DNA of 64,000 nucleotides from Spirosoma endbachense. Lineage in GTDB: Bacteria; Bacteroidota; Bacteroidia; Cytophagales; Spirosomataceae. A program made the translations under genes and the position numbers. The notes under the pieces were generated by a model that saw only the letters and a list, made by a program, of their open reading frames with translations, made no database searches and was not told where the DNA came from. Position 1 is the stretch's first letter, and each line of letters begins with the position of its first letter. The stretch is taken from the NCBI RefSeq assembly GCF_010233585.1, contig NZ_CP045997.1, positions 2,518,692 to 2,582,691 on the forward strand, given 5' to 3'. Positions 1-10,291 of the stretch are shown piece by piece.

Positions 1-69
1 GTGATCGATTGGGTAGACGAGCGTAACCCAGGTACAATCCTCTTTGTAGTCTTAATCATAAACCAGTGA
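1..69 (+). CDS. C-terminal end of an upstream gene (partial)
   Basis: Frame 1 is open from the first base to a TGA at 67-69 and encodes 22 residues ending in the hydrophobic stretch TILFVVLIINQ. The stop overlaps the GTG start of the next gene by four bases (GTGA), which is typical of translationally coupled genes, so this is probably the tail of a real upstream gene in the same operon. Too little is present to name it. Confidence 0.5.
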   Translation: MIDWVDERNPGTILFVVLIINQ

Positions 70-1424
70 CCCCAACACCAGCCCCAAAGGAGACTCTGCT
101 TCCCCAGCAGGAAGAAAAACTACGTGACTTAACAACCCAAAGCTGGAATCTCGAACTGGTTATTTCGGGAGCTGCTTTATTTGCCGTCCTGCAACTGCCC
201 GACTTACTCGATGAGGCTTTCGATTACTTTCGCTATAATTTAATGAGCCAAACAGCCGGTATGCAAGGGCTCTTTCCTTTGATGGCCTATAGCATGATCA
301 AGGCAACGTGCTATGTCTTATTCGTGGCTTTTCTGACTAATTTCGTCATGCGTGCGTTTTGGGTTGGTCTGGTTGGCTTACTGGCAGTTTATCCCACGGG
401 CATTCATTACGACCGAATCCCCTTTACGACCAAATATGCCCAGGATAAGATGGCGGCTAAACTGGGGCCTCTGAATAGCTATATTCTGCGGCTGGACCGA
501 CGATGTAATATTGTGTTCGCAGTCGCTTTTCTATTCGTTTTCGGCTTAATCGTCATTGCTCTTTCCTACTTGTTGACCGTACTGGTTTACTCCCTGGTAC
601 GACCAGTTATTCCAGACCCGTATTGGAAAAACATTAAACTAACCGCTTATGCGCTTTTTGCCTGCTATCTGCTGGCCAGTATTGTTCTGAGTTTACCTAA
701 GGTCAGAGCCCACCCGGTCGGGGGTAATCTGAACTATCGATTCGGAACCCTGACCAAACTACTTTTTTGGGGGCTCTACACACCCTTTGTCTTTATTCTC
801 AACACCTTCTACAGTCACCTTCCGTATCAGTCAATTCTCCGAACAATAGGACTCATGATGGGCGCTTTCTTTGTGTTAATTGCGTTCGAGTTTTTGGCTG
901 ACTTTTCCCGGATAGACCGACGAACCATGAGCTTAAACCAACGGCATCTGTACACGGCTCGAGTCGATAGTCAGTATATTAACTCAAGTGCTTATGATAA
1001 TCAACGAGCTGATGGCCAGTACATTGAGGTGGCTTCCATTCAGGCGGATGTGATCCGGGACCCCTATATTCGGTTATATATAGCTTATCCCAAAGCCCTA
1101 GATACGCTCCTGATCAGGCTGGCCCCGGAACCTGTCTGGAGCGATACCCTGCCCAGAGCCGAAAAGCGCCGTCAATTTGCGGAGTGGAGCCATCAGCAGA
1201 TTAACCAGTTGATGCGCATTGTTATCAATGATTCGTTGTACCGTAGTCCGGACCTGCTGTTCACCCAACGGGACCACCCTCAGCAACGCGGCTGGCAAAC
1301 GGTTTTGCTGCCGACTAATCTTAAAATGGGCAAGAACACAATACAGATTCGTATCCAGGCCGACTCCTCTGCCAAGGGAGAGGAGATCATGACCATCCCC
1401 TTCTGGTACATACCCGAGAAATAA
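66..1424 (+). CDS. polytopic membrane protein of unknown function
   Basis: This 452-residue protein has about six or seven hydrophobic segments between residues 30 and 305 (for example LFVFGLIVIALSYLLTVLVY near 158-178), followed by a soluble C-terminal part of about 140 residues. That part contains IRIQADSSAKGEEIMTIPFW near the end and may be a beta domain. GTG at 66 is chosen because an in-frame TAA at 24-26 closes the frame, there is no ATG in between, and the GTG overlaps the preceding stop. I do not recognise the family; an inner-membrane location is inferred from the helices only. Confidence 0.75.
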   Translation: MTPTPAPKETLLPQQEEKLRDLTTQSWNLELVISGAALFAVLQLPDLLDEAFDYFRYNLMSQTAGMQGLFPLMAYSMIKATCYVLFVAFLTNFVMRAFWVGLVGLLAVYPTGIHYDRIPFTTKYAQDKMAAKLGPLNSYILRLDRRCNIVFAVAFLFVFGLIVIALSYLLTVLVYSLVRPVIPDPYWKNIKLTAYALFACYLLASIVLSLPKVRAHPVGGNLNYRFGTLTKLLFWGLYTPFVFILNTFYSHLPYQSILRTIGLMMGAFFVLIAFEFLADFSRIDRRTMSLNQRHLYTARVDSQYINSSAYDNQRADGQYIEVASIQADVIRDPYIRLYIAYPKALDTLLIRLAPEPVWSDTLPRAEKRRQFAEWSHQQINQLMRIVINDSLYRSPDLLFTQRDHPQQRGWQTVLLPTNLKMGKNTIQIRIQADSSAKGEEIMTIPFWYIPEK

Positions 1425-1530
1425 AAGCGGAAGACATTCGCGAATCATTACAGGCGACGTTGCCATCCTGGCTTCGGGGTATCTTTTCTCCATTCACTTT
1501 TGTCAGTTCACCTTATTAGGTGAGGCTGAA

Positions 1531-2913
1531 TTATCGTTTGAAGTAATGAGTCGATCCAACCTCTGCTGTTCTGGCATTATAGGTCTCTTCAATGTCAATC
1601 AGTGTTTCGGTTATCTCATTGGAATTTAATACAATGGATGCATCTTCGTAATAAATCGTTCCTTTATCACTCCTATGTTTACTAATACCCAAAATGGTTA
1701 CCGGAGATGAACAAGTGTTTCGATGACCTTTATAGGATACAGGCGTGTATGTCACTTGGTCTTCGGTTCGGGATTCGCCTGCATACACCCGTTTAAAACT
1801 ACCATCATCGGTCGGAATATCTCTATATACCGGAAACGATTTACCTGGATCTACTGATCTCACTTGGTTAACGCCCTGATCTACTTTTAAACAACCCGAT
1901 TTGCCTGCATGAACAAAACTAGCCTGTTCTTTAATCACCTTACTAAGTGAATTCTTGATTTTCAATTCAAATTGTCTCGCCTTTTCTTCTTTTTCTTTCT
2001 CATAAGCAATAGCTGCTAGTCTTCGTTGTTCTTCCCGTTCTTCATCCCGTTTTTTGACGGCAATCGCCTGATCAGCTGTCATTTGATTGGGAATGGCAAT
2101 GTTGGTCCCAAAAAATTTATACGTGAGCATCCCATTGCGATACCGGGGTGAGGAATAGTTTTCCAGCAACAGATCCATTGTAATAGTACTCTGACTGTTG
2201 GCGCTCAGTGTAATATAACCGGCCCAGCCTCCATGGGTGAAGGAAGCCATGTTCTGACAAGGAGCATTGGGATCATCGGCCGGATTGACCTGTAGTTTTC
2301 TAAAGTTACTCAGACCAAACCTAATGGGCGATTCGTTGAGGGTCAGTTTTTGGGCGGGCAGATCCAGGTCTGCTACACACTTGCAGCCGATGGCATCAAA
2401 TCGCAGTACAGTGCGACCCTGATAGTCCATTATTCCAATGGCCGTTTCTTCTTTAAGAAGCACCGATTTAGCGGTTGTATTCGATTCAAGGTTCAAGGCA
2501 ATCTTGTGCTTCAAGAAAAATTTATCCCATTGATCTGCTTTAATGGACCAGCGGGGCTCAAATCCCTTGGGGTAGGTTCCGGGCAGTGGCACAAAAATCT
2601 GACTTGAAATCGGATAGCCGCCCGTAAAATTGACAGGCCCGGCAAAACTGGTCTTATAGGCTGGTCTGGGCTTAGCGGGTAAACTTGTTGTTCTGGGAAT
2701 AGAGCTACCGGCTGGTGGGGAATTTCTAGTCACTGGTTTATTGTCGGCATAAGTCCGTTGCGTAGTCCGAACCAGATTGTCCGCTTTTTTGACAGACTTA
2801 TTAGCAGATTCTAATCCTTTTGATACATCACTTAGTGTTAAGGGCTTAGAAGACTGACAAGCGAAAAATAGAGAAAGGATACAACTACTCAACAGTAAGA
2901 GACAGATCTTCAT
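1531..2913 (-). CDS. putative lipoprotein of unknown function
   Basis: The open frame extends to 3108, but the ATG at 2913 begins a clear lipoprotein signal peptide (MKICLLLLSSCILSLFFAC) with the lipobox cysteine near residue 19, so that start is chosen, giving 460 residues. The middle is rich in Lys/Glu/Arg (KKRDEEREEQRRLAAIAYEK), a likely coiled coil around residues 285-320. The rest has alternating beta-like segments. It is convergent with the membrane protein upstream. No family is recognised; a periplasm-facing or surface role is inferred from the signal only. Confidence 0.7.
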   Translation of the reverse strand: MKICLLLLSSCILSLFFACQSSKPLTLSDVSKGLESANKSVKKADNLVRTTQRTYADNKPVTRNSPPAGSSIPRTTSLPAKPRPAYKTSFAGPVNFTGGYPISSQIFVPLPGTYPKGFEPRWSIKADQWDKFFLKHKIALNLESNTTAKSVLLKEETAIGIMDYQGRTVLRFDAIGCKCVADLDLPAQKLTLNESPIRFGLSNFRKLQVNPADDPNAPCQNMASFTHGGWAGYITLSANSQSTITMDLLLENYSSPRYRNGMLTYKFFGTNIAIPNQMTADQAIAVKKRDEEREEQRRLAAIAYEKEKEEKARQFELKIKNSLSKVIKEQASFVHAGKSGCLKVDQGVNQVRSVDPGKSFPVYRDIPTDDGSFKRVYAGESRTEDQVTYTPVSYKGHRNTCSSPVTILGISKHRSDKGTIYYEDASIVLNSNEITETLIDIEETYNARTAEVGSTHYFKR

Positions 2914-3410
2914 GGAACTATGTCGATGTGGATTGACAGGTGATTTGTTGCTGGCTGTTCGCCATTGGACGACATAGCCCTGAAAGCACGTCAGCTTGAT
3001 TGGCAATTCCGCCGTGAAAGCAACCGCACAAGTGTAGAGCTTTTCCGGTTTTCTGGTCAGCAAATTTAGCGAACGGTAGGTGACATGATTTTCGCGAATC
3101 AAGCCCAAAAGTTGGGGACGAATAAAATCGATCCTCGGCCAATCCAGGCTTCCGTCTCATAGCTGGCTGAGCCCTCCACGACATTGACCGAAATCTCCTG
3201 GCTCCGGACTGAATAGAGTCGGCCAAAAATATTTTTCTCCTTAAAAGAGGTCAGTGGCTTTTTTCTGTGCTCTTACTAAATAGAGGTAACTGACAATTTA
3301 ATCTCCAAAAAGTGATGGAGACAACCGTAACATCGTCCTGGTTTCGGCCGGGTGAAAACGTTGTTGGCTCCCAAGAATGCCATCTTCTATAATTTACCCT
3401 CAATCCTTTT

Positions 3411-6400
3411 ATGAAAAAAAATCTCTCTAAAAAATGGCAACATGCATTAGGCATGAGTTGCCTTCAGTTAGCCCTGTGTTCGTTCACAGCAAGTTACGGT
3501 TCGCCCGGTAAACCAACGGATGTACTATTCATCAACCGGACTCATCTGATCCCGGACGAACAATCCACCGACCGGGCTATTTCCGGCACGGTCGCGGATG
3601 AGACGGGGGTTGGATTGCCGGGAGTATCAGTGTTGGTCAAAGGGACACAACGGGGCACCGTGACGGATAAAGACGGGGCCTATCGATTATCCGTTCCCGA
3701 CGGAGTTGCGACCCTAACCTTCAGTTTTGTGGGGTATGTCTCCCAGGACGTAACAGTAAGCAACCAAACGGTGGTCAATATTACGTTAAAGCCCGAAACC
3801 AAGTCGCTCGATGAGGTTGTCGTGGTGGGCTATGGTACCGCCCGCAAAAGAGACCTCACCGGTGCCATGACGTCGGTTACCGCCAAAGATTTCAATAAAG
3901 GTAACTTTACGTCTCCCGATCAATTAATTCAGGGTAAAGTTTCCGGTGTACAAATCCTCAATAACAGCGGTCAGCCGGGTGGGGCGGCAACGGTTAAGAT
4001 CCGGGGGAATTCTGCCATTACGGGTAGTGGCCAACCCTTATACGTAGTCGATGGGGTGCCACTGGATAACCGATCCGCACGACCTGGGTTAAATGCCAAT
4101 GGCCTGGGCAATACGCCCGGCGGTAACCCACTGAATTTTTTGAACCCGGCTGATATTGCCTCAATCGACGTCTTAAAAGATGCGTCGGCTACGGCGATTT
4201 ACGGTTCCAGAGCGGCCTACGGGGTTGTCATTATCAATACCAAACGAGGGCAGGCTGGACAGGCGAAAATTGATGTGGGTCTTAATACAGGCGTGTCGAC
4301 CATTTTCAGAAGAATAAATGTGCTCAATGCCGAGCAATACCGGGAAGCTATCAAGTACTATGGCGTAAGCCCGTTAAATGACCGGGGTGGAAATGAGGAC
4401 CCCTTTGGCTCCATTTTAAGAAAAGGTCTGCAACAGAATTATACCATTGCTATTAGTGGTGGCAACGAAACGGGCAAATATCGTATATCGGCTGGCTATC
4501 TGAACCAGGAAGGCATCATCAATAAGACGGGTTTCAAGAAATACACGGCCAATTTTTCGGGTAACTTAAAATTTCTGGAGAGTAAAAAACTGGGATTAGA
4601 CATAAATGTTAATACCAGCCAATACGTCGAAGATATTGCGGCCATTACCAACGATGCTGGTTCGAACGGAAGCCTGATCGGTCACGCTTTACAGTGGAAC
4701 CCGACCGATTCACTCCGTAAAGCCAACGGCAGCCTCAACATCAAAGCTGGGGCGGTGATCAATCCGTTGGCCATGTCTGAGCTGTACAATGACCAATCCA
4801 AGGTAACCACCGTTCTGGCCAGCATATCCCCTTATTTCAAGTTCACGGACTGGCTGGAATATCGAATGCTGTATAGTATCAATTACAGCGCGGGCGGACG
4901 CCGGTCGTCTATTAATCAGGATATTAATATCTCTGCAACTCAGGGAAAAGGCTGGGCTAGCATTGGCACTAACGAACTCAGCACCCAGCAATTTACGCAC
5001 ACCTTAAACTTCAATAAGGATATTTTGCCGGACTTTAATCTTAATGCGTTACTCGGTTTCGAGTACATGAGCTTTGCCAACAAGGGATCGGCCATGAGTG
5101 CTTTAGGGCCTGCGTCTGGATTTGGCAATTACGGTCTGGACTACACCGACTATATCCAGTATTCGAACACAACCGGTCGTACCGTCTCGTCCTTTGTTGA
5201 TCCAACCGCCGAACTTCAATCGTACTTTGGCCGGGCCATCGGTAATTACAAGGACCGATACCTGGTAACGGCTACACTCCGCGCCGACGGTTCCAGTAAA
5301 TTTGGCTCGAATAACAAGTATGGATATTTCCCTTCGTTTTCGGCCGCCTGGAACATTAGTAACGAGAAATTTTTCCACGTCAATAGCATCAATTCGCTGA
5401 AACTGCGGGGTGGCTGGGGAAAAACGGGTAATCAGGAGTTCCCTTCGGGTTCTTCGCAGGCCCGCTATTCGTTCACCGATAACGGCGGGTTAGGGCAGAC
5501 CAATAACCCCAACCCGGACTTGAAATGGCAGTCTGACAAGCAGTATAACTTCGGTTTCGACGTGTCGCTGCTGAACAGCCAGATTACGGCCACCGTCGAT
5601 TATTTTAATAAAACTACCACCGATCTGTTATTCCCTAGCCCACCGATTCAGCCCGCTCCTCCCGGCTCAGTTATTCGATGGATCAATCTGGATGGCCGTA
5701 TCCAAAACAAAGGGTTGGAAGTGGCGATCGATGGTGCCATTGTCAAAAAGGATAACTTTAGCTGGGATTTAAGCGCCAATGCTACCTTTATTACCAATAG
5801 TGTGTCAGGCTTAACCGCCCCTATCCTGACGGGTGCATTGAATGGGCCGGGCCTTAGTGGCGTTTCGGTGGAAGTGATTCAGAATGGCCTACCCATTAAC
5901 GCGTTTTACACCCGCCGATATCTGGGCATGAATGAATCCACCGGCCTGGCTACATACGAAGACGCTGGTAATACTTTTTTCTACGTGGGTAACCCCAACC
6001 CCAAAACCCTTTTAGGTCTCAACACGACGCTTCGGTATAAAAAGTTCTCGCTGATTGCCAACATGAACGGCGCTTTCGGGCAGGATATTTACAATAACAC
6101 CAATAATGCCGTCATCAGTGTGGGGTTGATTAATGGGGGACGAAACATCGCCTTGTCATTGTTTAGAGAACCAACCAAGGAGTCGATTGCCAACCCGGTA
6201 ACGCCTTCTTCACGCTATATCGAGAAAGGTGATTATCTGAAAATGACGAATGCTACCTTGTCTTACACCATCGGAAATATAGCCCGGGTGATTCGGGGAG
6301 CGTCAGTTTATGTAACAGGGCAAAATCTGTTTGTGATCACCAAATACACAGGCTTTGATCCGGAGGTCAATGTCAATAAAGCCATCAACAGCGTACCGTC

Positions 6401-6470
6401 GGTAGGCATCGATTATGCCGCTTATCCACCCGCTCGTACCATCACCTTTGGTGTCAACTTCTCTTTATAA
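3411..6470 (+). CDS. SusC/RagA-type TonB-dependent outer-membrane transporter
   Basis: At 1019 residues this has the normal SusC size. A signal peptide (residues 1-30) is followed by a carboxypeptidase-regulatory-like domain at about 55-130 (SGTVADETGVGLPGVSVLVK) and the TonB-box region LDEVVVVGYGTARKRDLTG. Next come a plug domain with the family motif IDVLKDASATAIYGSRAAYG and a beta-barrel ending in FGVNFSL, a terminal aromatic pattern typical of outer-membrane barrels. In SusCD systems this protein is the gated channel that imports glycans or peptides using TonB energy. The SusD partner starts 12 bases downstream. No sigma/anti-sigma pair or polysaccharide-degrading enzyme adjoins it, so the substrate cannot be read from context. 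Confidence 0.95.
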   Translation: MKKNLSKKWQHALGMSCLQLALCSFTASYGSPGKPTDVLFINRTHLIPDEQSTDRAISGTVADETGVGLPGVSVLVKGTQRGTVTDKDGAYRLSVPDGVATLTFSFVGYVSQDVTVSNQTVVNITLKPETKSLDEVVVVGYGTARKRDLTGAMTSVTAKDFNKGNFTSPDQLIQGKVSGVQILNNSGQPGGAATVKIRGNSAITGSGQPLYVVDGVPLDNRSARPGLNANGLGNTPGGNPLNFLNPADIASIDVLKDASATAIYGSRAAYGVVIINTKRGQAGQAKIDVGLNTGVSTIFRRINVLNAEQYREAIKYYGVSPLNDRGGNEDPFGSILRKGLQQNYTIAISGGNETGKYRISAGYLNQEGIINKTGFKKYTANFSGNLKFLESKKLGLDINVNTSQYVEDIAAITNDAGSNGSLIGHALQWNPTDSLRKANGSLNIKAGAVINPLAMSELYNDQSKVTTVLASISPYFKFTDWLEYRMLYSINYSAGGRRSSINQDINISATQGKGWASIGTNELSTQQFTHTLNFNKDILPDFNLNALLGFEYMSFANKGSAMSALGPASGFGNYGLDYTDYIQYSNTTGRTVSSFVDPTAELQSYFGRAIGNYKDRYLVTATLRADGSSKFGSNNKYGYFPSFSAAWNISNEKFFHVNSINSLKLRGGWGKTGNQEFPSGSSQARYSFTDNGGLGQTNNPNPDLKWQSDKQYNFGFDVSLLNSQITATVDYFNKTTTDLLFPSPPIQPAPPGSVIRWINLDGRIQNKGLEVAIDGAIVKKDNFSWDLSANATFITNSVSGLTAPILTGALNGPGLSGVSVEVIQNGLPINAFYTRRYLGMNESTGLATYEDAGNTFFYVGNPNPKTLLGLNTTLRYKKFSLIANMNGAFGQDIYNNTNNAVISVGLINGGRNIALSLFREPTKESIANPVTPSSRYIEKGDYLKMTNATLSYTIGNIARVIRGASVYVTGQNLFVITKYTGFDPEVNVNKAINSVPSVGIDYAAYPPARTITFGVNFSL

Positions 6471-6482
6471 ACCCTTACAACG

Positions 6483-8060
6483 ATGTCTTTAAAAAATAAT
6501 TTAGTTCGTGTCTGTACGCTCGGCCTGGTCTTAAGCCTGGGCAGTTGTACAGACCTGGTCGAGAAGTTTCAGGGCGATTTGACCGCCAGTCAGATCAATC
6601 CGTCCACGTCGGGCAATACCGCTGCGTTGTTAACGGGCGTTTACAACTCGATCCGGGAACCCTTTCAAAACAATTCGCAGTTGAATGCGCTCTGCGAAAT
6701 GACTACCGATGCCATGATGGGCCCTACCCGAGGTCCGGACTGGGACGATAATGGCACCTGGCGTCAATTGCACCAGCACCGCTGGGACGGCAACCACATC
6801 CGCATTATCAACACCTTCAACAACATGAGTGGAGGGATCTTTGCGGCAACCGATATGCTGCGCTTTAATCCAACCCCGCAACAATCAGCCGAAGCCCGGT
6901 TTTTACGGGCATGGTGTATGTTCTGGCTACTGGACTTGTACGATCAGGTGCCTTACCGTGAGCCGGGAGAGAGTGTCGTGCAGGAATCCAAGGTGCGCAA
7001 AGGCATGGATGCGCTGAATTTCATTATCAGCGAAGTAACGACCATACAGGCTAATTTACCCGATGGTCCGGCTGGTCTGGCTAATAAAGATGCCGCCCGG
7101 GTGTTCCTGATGAAATTGTACCTCAACAAAGGCGCCTATGCGAACCGGGCGGCTCCAACCTTTGCTGCCGAGGATATGAACAAGGTCATTAGCCTGGGCG
7201 ATGAGATTATCAATAGCAATAAATATTCGTTCACCGCCAATTATTACGACAGTTTCGCCCCGAACAATACGACGATCGGTAAAGAAAACATCTGGACGCA
7301 GGAAAATGTAGGCGGGGTATCTCCGAACGCAAACTTGCGGAACCGATGGGTTACCTTCTTACATCCGAACCAAAACCCCAATGGAAATAACGGCTGGGTA
7401 ATCCCGCCAGACTTCTACGATAAATACGAAGCAACCGATAAGCGGCTGGGCGCTGCGTATAAGAGTCCGGGGGGACTGGCGAATCCAGGAAATCGCATCA
7501 ATACCGGTTTTCTGATCGGTCAGCAGTACAATTTAACGACGGACGCTCCCTTAAAAGACAGGCCCGGTAATCCCCTGATTTTTTCGAAAGAGGTAAAAAT
7601 TATTGAAACGGGTGCTAATCTGGAGCTACCGGGAATTCGTCCCATTAAATATCCGATTGATTACGCCAATGATGGTAGTCGTCTGATCGATAATGATTAT
7701 GTGTATTTCCGGCTCGCCGATGTGTTGTTGATGAAAGCAGAAGCCATTCTACGGGGTGGTACTGCCACGAGTGCAGGCACTTATGGCAGTACGGCTGTTT
7801 CATTGGTCAATGCCATTCGTACTCATCCCTCCAGAGGAGCCAGCGCCTTAGCATCTGTGGACCTGAATGCATTACTCGATGAACGAGGCCGGGAGCTGTA
7901 TATTGAGAACTGGAGACGGCAGGATTTGATCCGCTTCGGTAAGTTTCTGCAACCTTTTTACGAGAAGAATTACGCGAGCGATCCAAAGTATCTGTTGTTT
8001 CCGATTCCTATTCAACAAATGGCGGTCAATTCGAACCTGACCCAAAATTCGGGTTATTGA
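6483..8060 (+). CDS. SusD/RagB-type nutrient-binding outer-membrane lipoprotein
   Basis: This 525-residue protein has a lipoprotein signal with Cys near residue 22 (LVLSLGSCTDL). It has the SusD fold signatures: the N-terminal TPR-like part RFLRAWCMFWLLDLYDQVPY near 138-158, and the C-terminal conserved block RGRELYIENWRRQDLIRFGK near 470-490. SusD proteins cap the SusC barrel at the cell surface and capture the substrate. It follows the SusC gene after 12 bases and is certainly co-transcribed with it. No strong terminator follows directly; the large inverted repeat at 8118-8188 is the next structured element. Confidence 0.95.
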   Translation: MSLKNNLVRVCTLGLVLSLGSCTDLVEKFQGDLTASQINPSTSGNTAALLTGVYNSIREPFQNNSQLNALCEMTTDAMMGPTRGPDWDDNGTWRQLHQHRWDGNHIRIINTFNNMSGGIFAATDMLRFNPTPQQSAEARFLRAWCMFWLLDLYDQVPYREPGESVVQESKVRKGMDALNFIISEVTTIQANLPDGPAGLANKDAARVFLMKLYLNKGAYANRAAPTFAAEDMNKVISLGDEIINSNKYSFTANYYDSFAPNNTTIGKENIWTQENVGGVSPNANLRNRWVTFLHPNQNPNGNNGWVIPPDFYDKYEATDKRLGAAYKSPGGLANPGNRINTGFLIGQQYNLTTDAPLKDRPGNPLIFSKEVKIIETGANLELPGIRPIKYPIDYANDGSRLIDNDYVYFRLADVLLMKAEAILRGGTATSAGTYGSTAVSLVNAIRTHPSRGASALASVDLNALLDERGRELYIENWRRQDLIRFGKFLQPFYEKNYASDPKYLLFPIPIQQMAVNSNLTQNSGY

Positions 8061-8117
8061 TGTAGGAAGCTGTCAGCAGACGTTGACTACAGTTCACAAG
8101 ACAGCGGGTCAAAAGCA

Positions 8118-8188
8118 GCAGTGTCTAATCCTGTATAGGTTGTCCATTATAGAAGAAAATGGACAACCTATACAGGATTAGACACTGC
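8118..8188. repeat. 31-base perfect inverted repeat with 9-base loop
   Basis: The arms 8118-8148 and 8158-8188 are exact reverse complements, separated by ATAGAAGAA. The left arm begins GCAGTGTCTAATCCTGTATA. There is no T-run after the right arm, so a simple intrinsic terminator is not the best reading, although it lies just after the SusCD operon. Arms of this length and perfection resemble paired terminal inverted repeats of an insertion sequence or a miniature derivative. No clear target-site duplication is seen at the borders. The rest of 8061-8486 contains no recognisable gene. Confidence 0.85.
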
Positions 8189-8486
8189 CAATTTATAGCC
8201 TGTTGTTCTAACTTGCAGATTTCCAAACCTTTTATTGGTCGTAACAACCTGATTATGTAAGCTTGCAGGAAATAAGTACACTTTAGGCCGACCTAAACGG
8301 GTCGATCTATCCGCTTCTTCTTTTCCGTATCCTCAACGCAATTTCAGAAAGGAACTTTGCCTGATGGGTGACTTGCAGGAGTCACTTTTAGGAAACAAGG
8401 ATCAAGTAACGAATTCATTCCCATTATCGAGCTAGTCAATACATCATCGATTCCGGTTTGGTCTGACATTCTTACCTTAACCCCTT

Positions 8487-9422
8487 ATGATATTCCGTAT
8501 GAAATGCCTAAAAAAGATCCCGATTGGTTTATGGCTACTGCTGCTACCCCTGGTTGCCCAGAGCCAGACATCCTCACCCTACCGAGTAGACGAGAACCAG
8601 ATGTATGGCATGTACTCCGGCCTGGCTTTACTGATGGATGTTCATTATCCCACCCGGCCAAATGGCTACGGGATCGTTTTTATTGCCGGCAGTGGCTGGC
8701 ATGCGCCAATGGGCTATAATGCCCCACCCTTAAAGGGTATAGCGCAAACTCTCCAGTATGTAAAGCCGTTGGTCGAAGCGGGGTATATCGTCTTTGCCAT
8801 CAACCACCGGGCGGCTCCTCGCTTTCGGTATCCTGCCGCCGTCGAAGATGCTCAGCGGGCCGTTCGATTCGTTCGCTACCACGCCAAGCGGTTTGGGATT
8901 CGCCCCGATCCGATCGGGGCAGCGGGTGGTTCTTCGGGAGGGCATTTAGTGAGTATGCTGGGCGTGTTGGACGGAAACGAACTGCGCAAGGATGTGGACC
9001 CCGTTAACCGGGAAAGCGCCAAAGTCCAATGTGTGGTAGCTCGGGCGGCACCGATCGATTGGGTTCTATTTAAAGAGAAGGGCGATCCAACGGGGATGGT
9101 CAGCTTCCTGGGCATGATGCCCAACTTCGTAAATGTTGATTCGACGACGGTCGAGTATAAGACCTATAACGAAGCGTTTCCATTGTATCATGTGTCGAAG
9201 GACGATCCTCCATTCCTGCTCATCCACGGTGACGCGGATAAAACGGTACCCTTCGAAAACTCCGAAAAGATGGAACAGGCCCTACAGAAAGTGGGGGTGC
9301 CAGTCAAACTAGTTCCTATCCCTGGCGGAGGGCATGGTGCCACGTTTCCAGGGGCCAAAAATCCACCCGACTATTTGGGGGAAATGTGCCGATGGTTTGA
9401 TCGGTATTTGGTGATAAAATGA
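8487..9422 (+). CDS. secreted alpha/beta-hydrolase, esterase/lipase type
   Basis: This 311-residue protein has a signal peptide (KKIPIGLWLLLLPLVAQSQ); ATG 8487 or ATG 8499 could both start it. The alpha/beta-hydrolase catalytic set is visible: nucleophile elbow GAAGGSSGGHL near residue 148, acid in HGDADKTVPF near 247, and His in GGGHGATF near 281. The N-terminal region resembles BD-FAE-type carbohydrate esterases or acetyl-xylan-esterase-like proteins (VFAINHRAAPRFRYPAAVED). It is probably a periplasmic esterase. It lies downstream of SusCD, but the 426-base gap and inverted repeat make co-transcription doubtful. Confidence 0.88.
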   Translation: MIFRMKCLKKIPIGLWLLLLPLVAQSQTSSPYRVDENQMYGMYSGLALLMDVHYPTRPNGYGIVFIAGSGWHAPMGYNAPPLKGIAQTLQYVKPLVEAGYIVFAINHRAAPRFRYPAAVEDAQRAVRFVRYHAKRFGIRPDPIGAAGGSSGGHLVSMLGVLDGNELRKDVDPVNRESAKVQCVVARAAPIDWVLFKEKGDPTGMVSFLGMMPNFVNVDSTTVEYKTYNEAFPLYHVSKDDPPFLLIHGDADKTVPFENSEKMEQALQKVGVPVKLVPIPGGGHGATFPGAKNPPDYLGEMCRWFDRYLVIK

Positions 9423-9515
9423 TTGGTTTGAGTTGCAAAAAATGCTGGGAGAGTTAGTTGACGCTACGGCCTGGGGGTTGTGATCACTGTCATCCAGGAC
9501 AGACGGCCTTTTTAC

Positions 9516-9548
9516 AAACCTATGAGGTTTTTGAAACCGTATAGGTTT
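9516..9548. repeat. REP-like imperfect palindrome
   Basis: The left arm 9516-9530 (AAACCTATGAGGTTT) and right arm 9534-9548 (AAACCGTATAGGTTT) pair with two mismatches around a TTG loop. The arm sequence is the kind of short palindrome often dispersed in Bacteroidota genomes. It sits between the convergent esterase and TetR genes. Confidence 0.6.
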
Positions 9549-9678
9549 AAATTGACCAAGCACCAGCCGTTCACTGATCGAAGCGTTTTCGTGAACCAAA
9601 TCGCCTATTCCCAAGCCGGTAAGAAACGGATTGTCTTAGACGGAAATTAAAATCATTGTCTTCTAAGTCCCGACAAGC

Positions 9679-10284
9679 TCATAATCCGGCCAAAAACCGA
9701 CCAATATCCCTGCTACCCTTCTCTGTCGCGTAGGGTAGGAATAGTTTAGCCAGCAGTCTGACATAGTGCGTGATTTGTTCCACCGGGCTCAGGTGGCTAT
9801 AAGACAGACTGGCTTCGGAAAGCCAGAAACGGGCGGTCAGGGTACATACCGATACCAGAAAATCAATGTCGGCTGCCGGAGATAAATAATCCGATTCCTG
9901 CAGTGATGAGAGGCTGTTCACAATTGACAGGGACCGCTTTTTTTCTGTTTCCTTATAGGCTGCCGACAGCACCTTGTTTTGCTCCATCAGGTGCACAATA
10001 CTCAACAGAAGGCATCGATATTGAAGATGATGCGCAAAGACTTTTCTAAACCTCTCCAGAAACGAAAATAAACTAAGTGGCTCCTCTCCCACAATCTGTT
10101 CGTTCAACCTGGACAAGTCTTGAGCAAGCCGGTTTACCAGATCATCTTTGGTCGGAAAATAATAGGTGAGGTTGCCGACCCTGATGCCCAGGGCCGCTGC
10201 CAGTTCCCGTAGTCCAACGTACTCAATGCCCCGTTCATTGAACATTTCTAACGCTTTAACCACGATTTCTGCTTCTTTATTCAT
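9679..10284 (-). CDS. TetR/AcrR-family transcriptional regulator
   Basis: This 201-residue protein has an N-terminal helix-turn-helix at about residues 10-50 (LRELAAALGIRVGNLTYYF, then PTKDDLV), which is the standard TetR DNA-binding domain. The remaining 150 residues are all-helical and would bind a ligand and dimerise. It is divergent from the cupin gene, and the 56-base gap holds a perfect 19-base palindrome (10292-10310). It therefore probably represses both itself and the cupin gene. The ligand is unknown. Confidence 0.92.
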   Translation of the reverse strand: MNKEAEIVVKALEMFNERGIEYVGLRELAAALGIRVGNLTYYFPTKDDLVNRLAQDLSRLNEQIVGEEPLSLFSFLERFRKVFAHHLQYRCLLLSIVHLMEQNKVLSAAYKETEKKRSLSIVNSLSSLQESDYLSPAADIDFLVSVCTLTARFWLSEASLSYSHLSPVEQITHYVRLLAKLFLPYATEKGSRDIGRFLAGL

Positions 10285-10291
10285 GAGGCAC

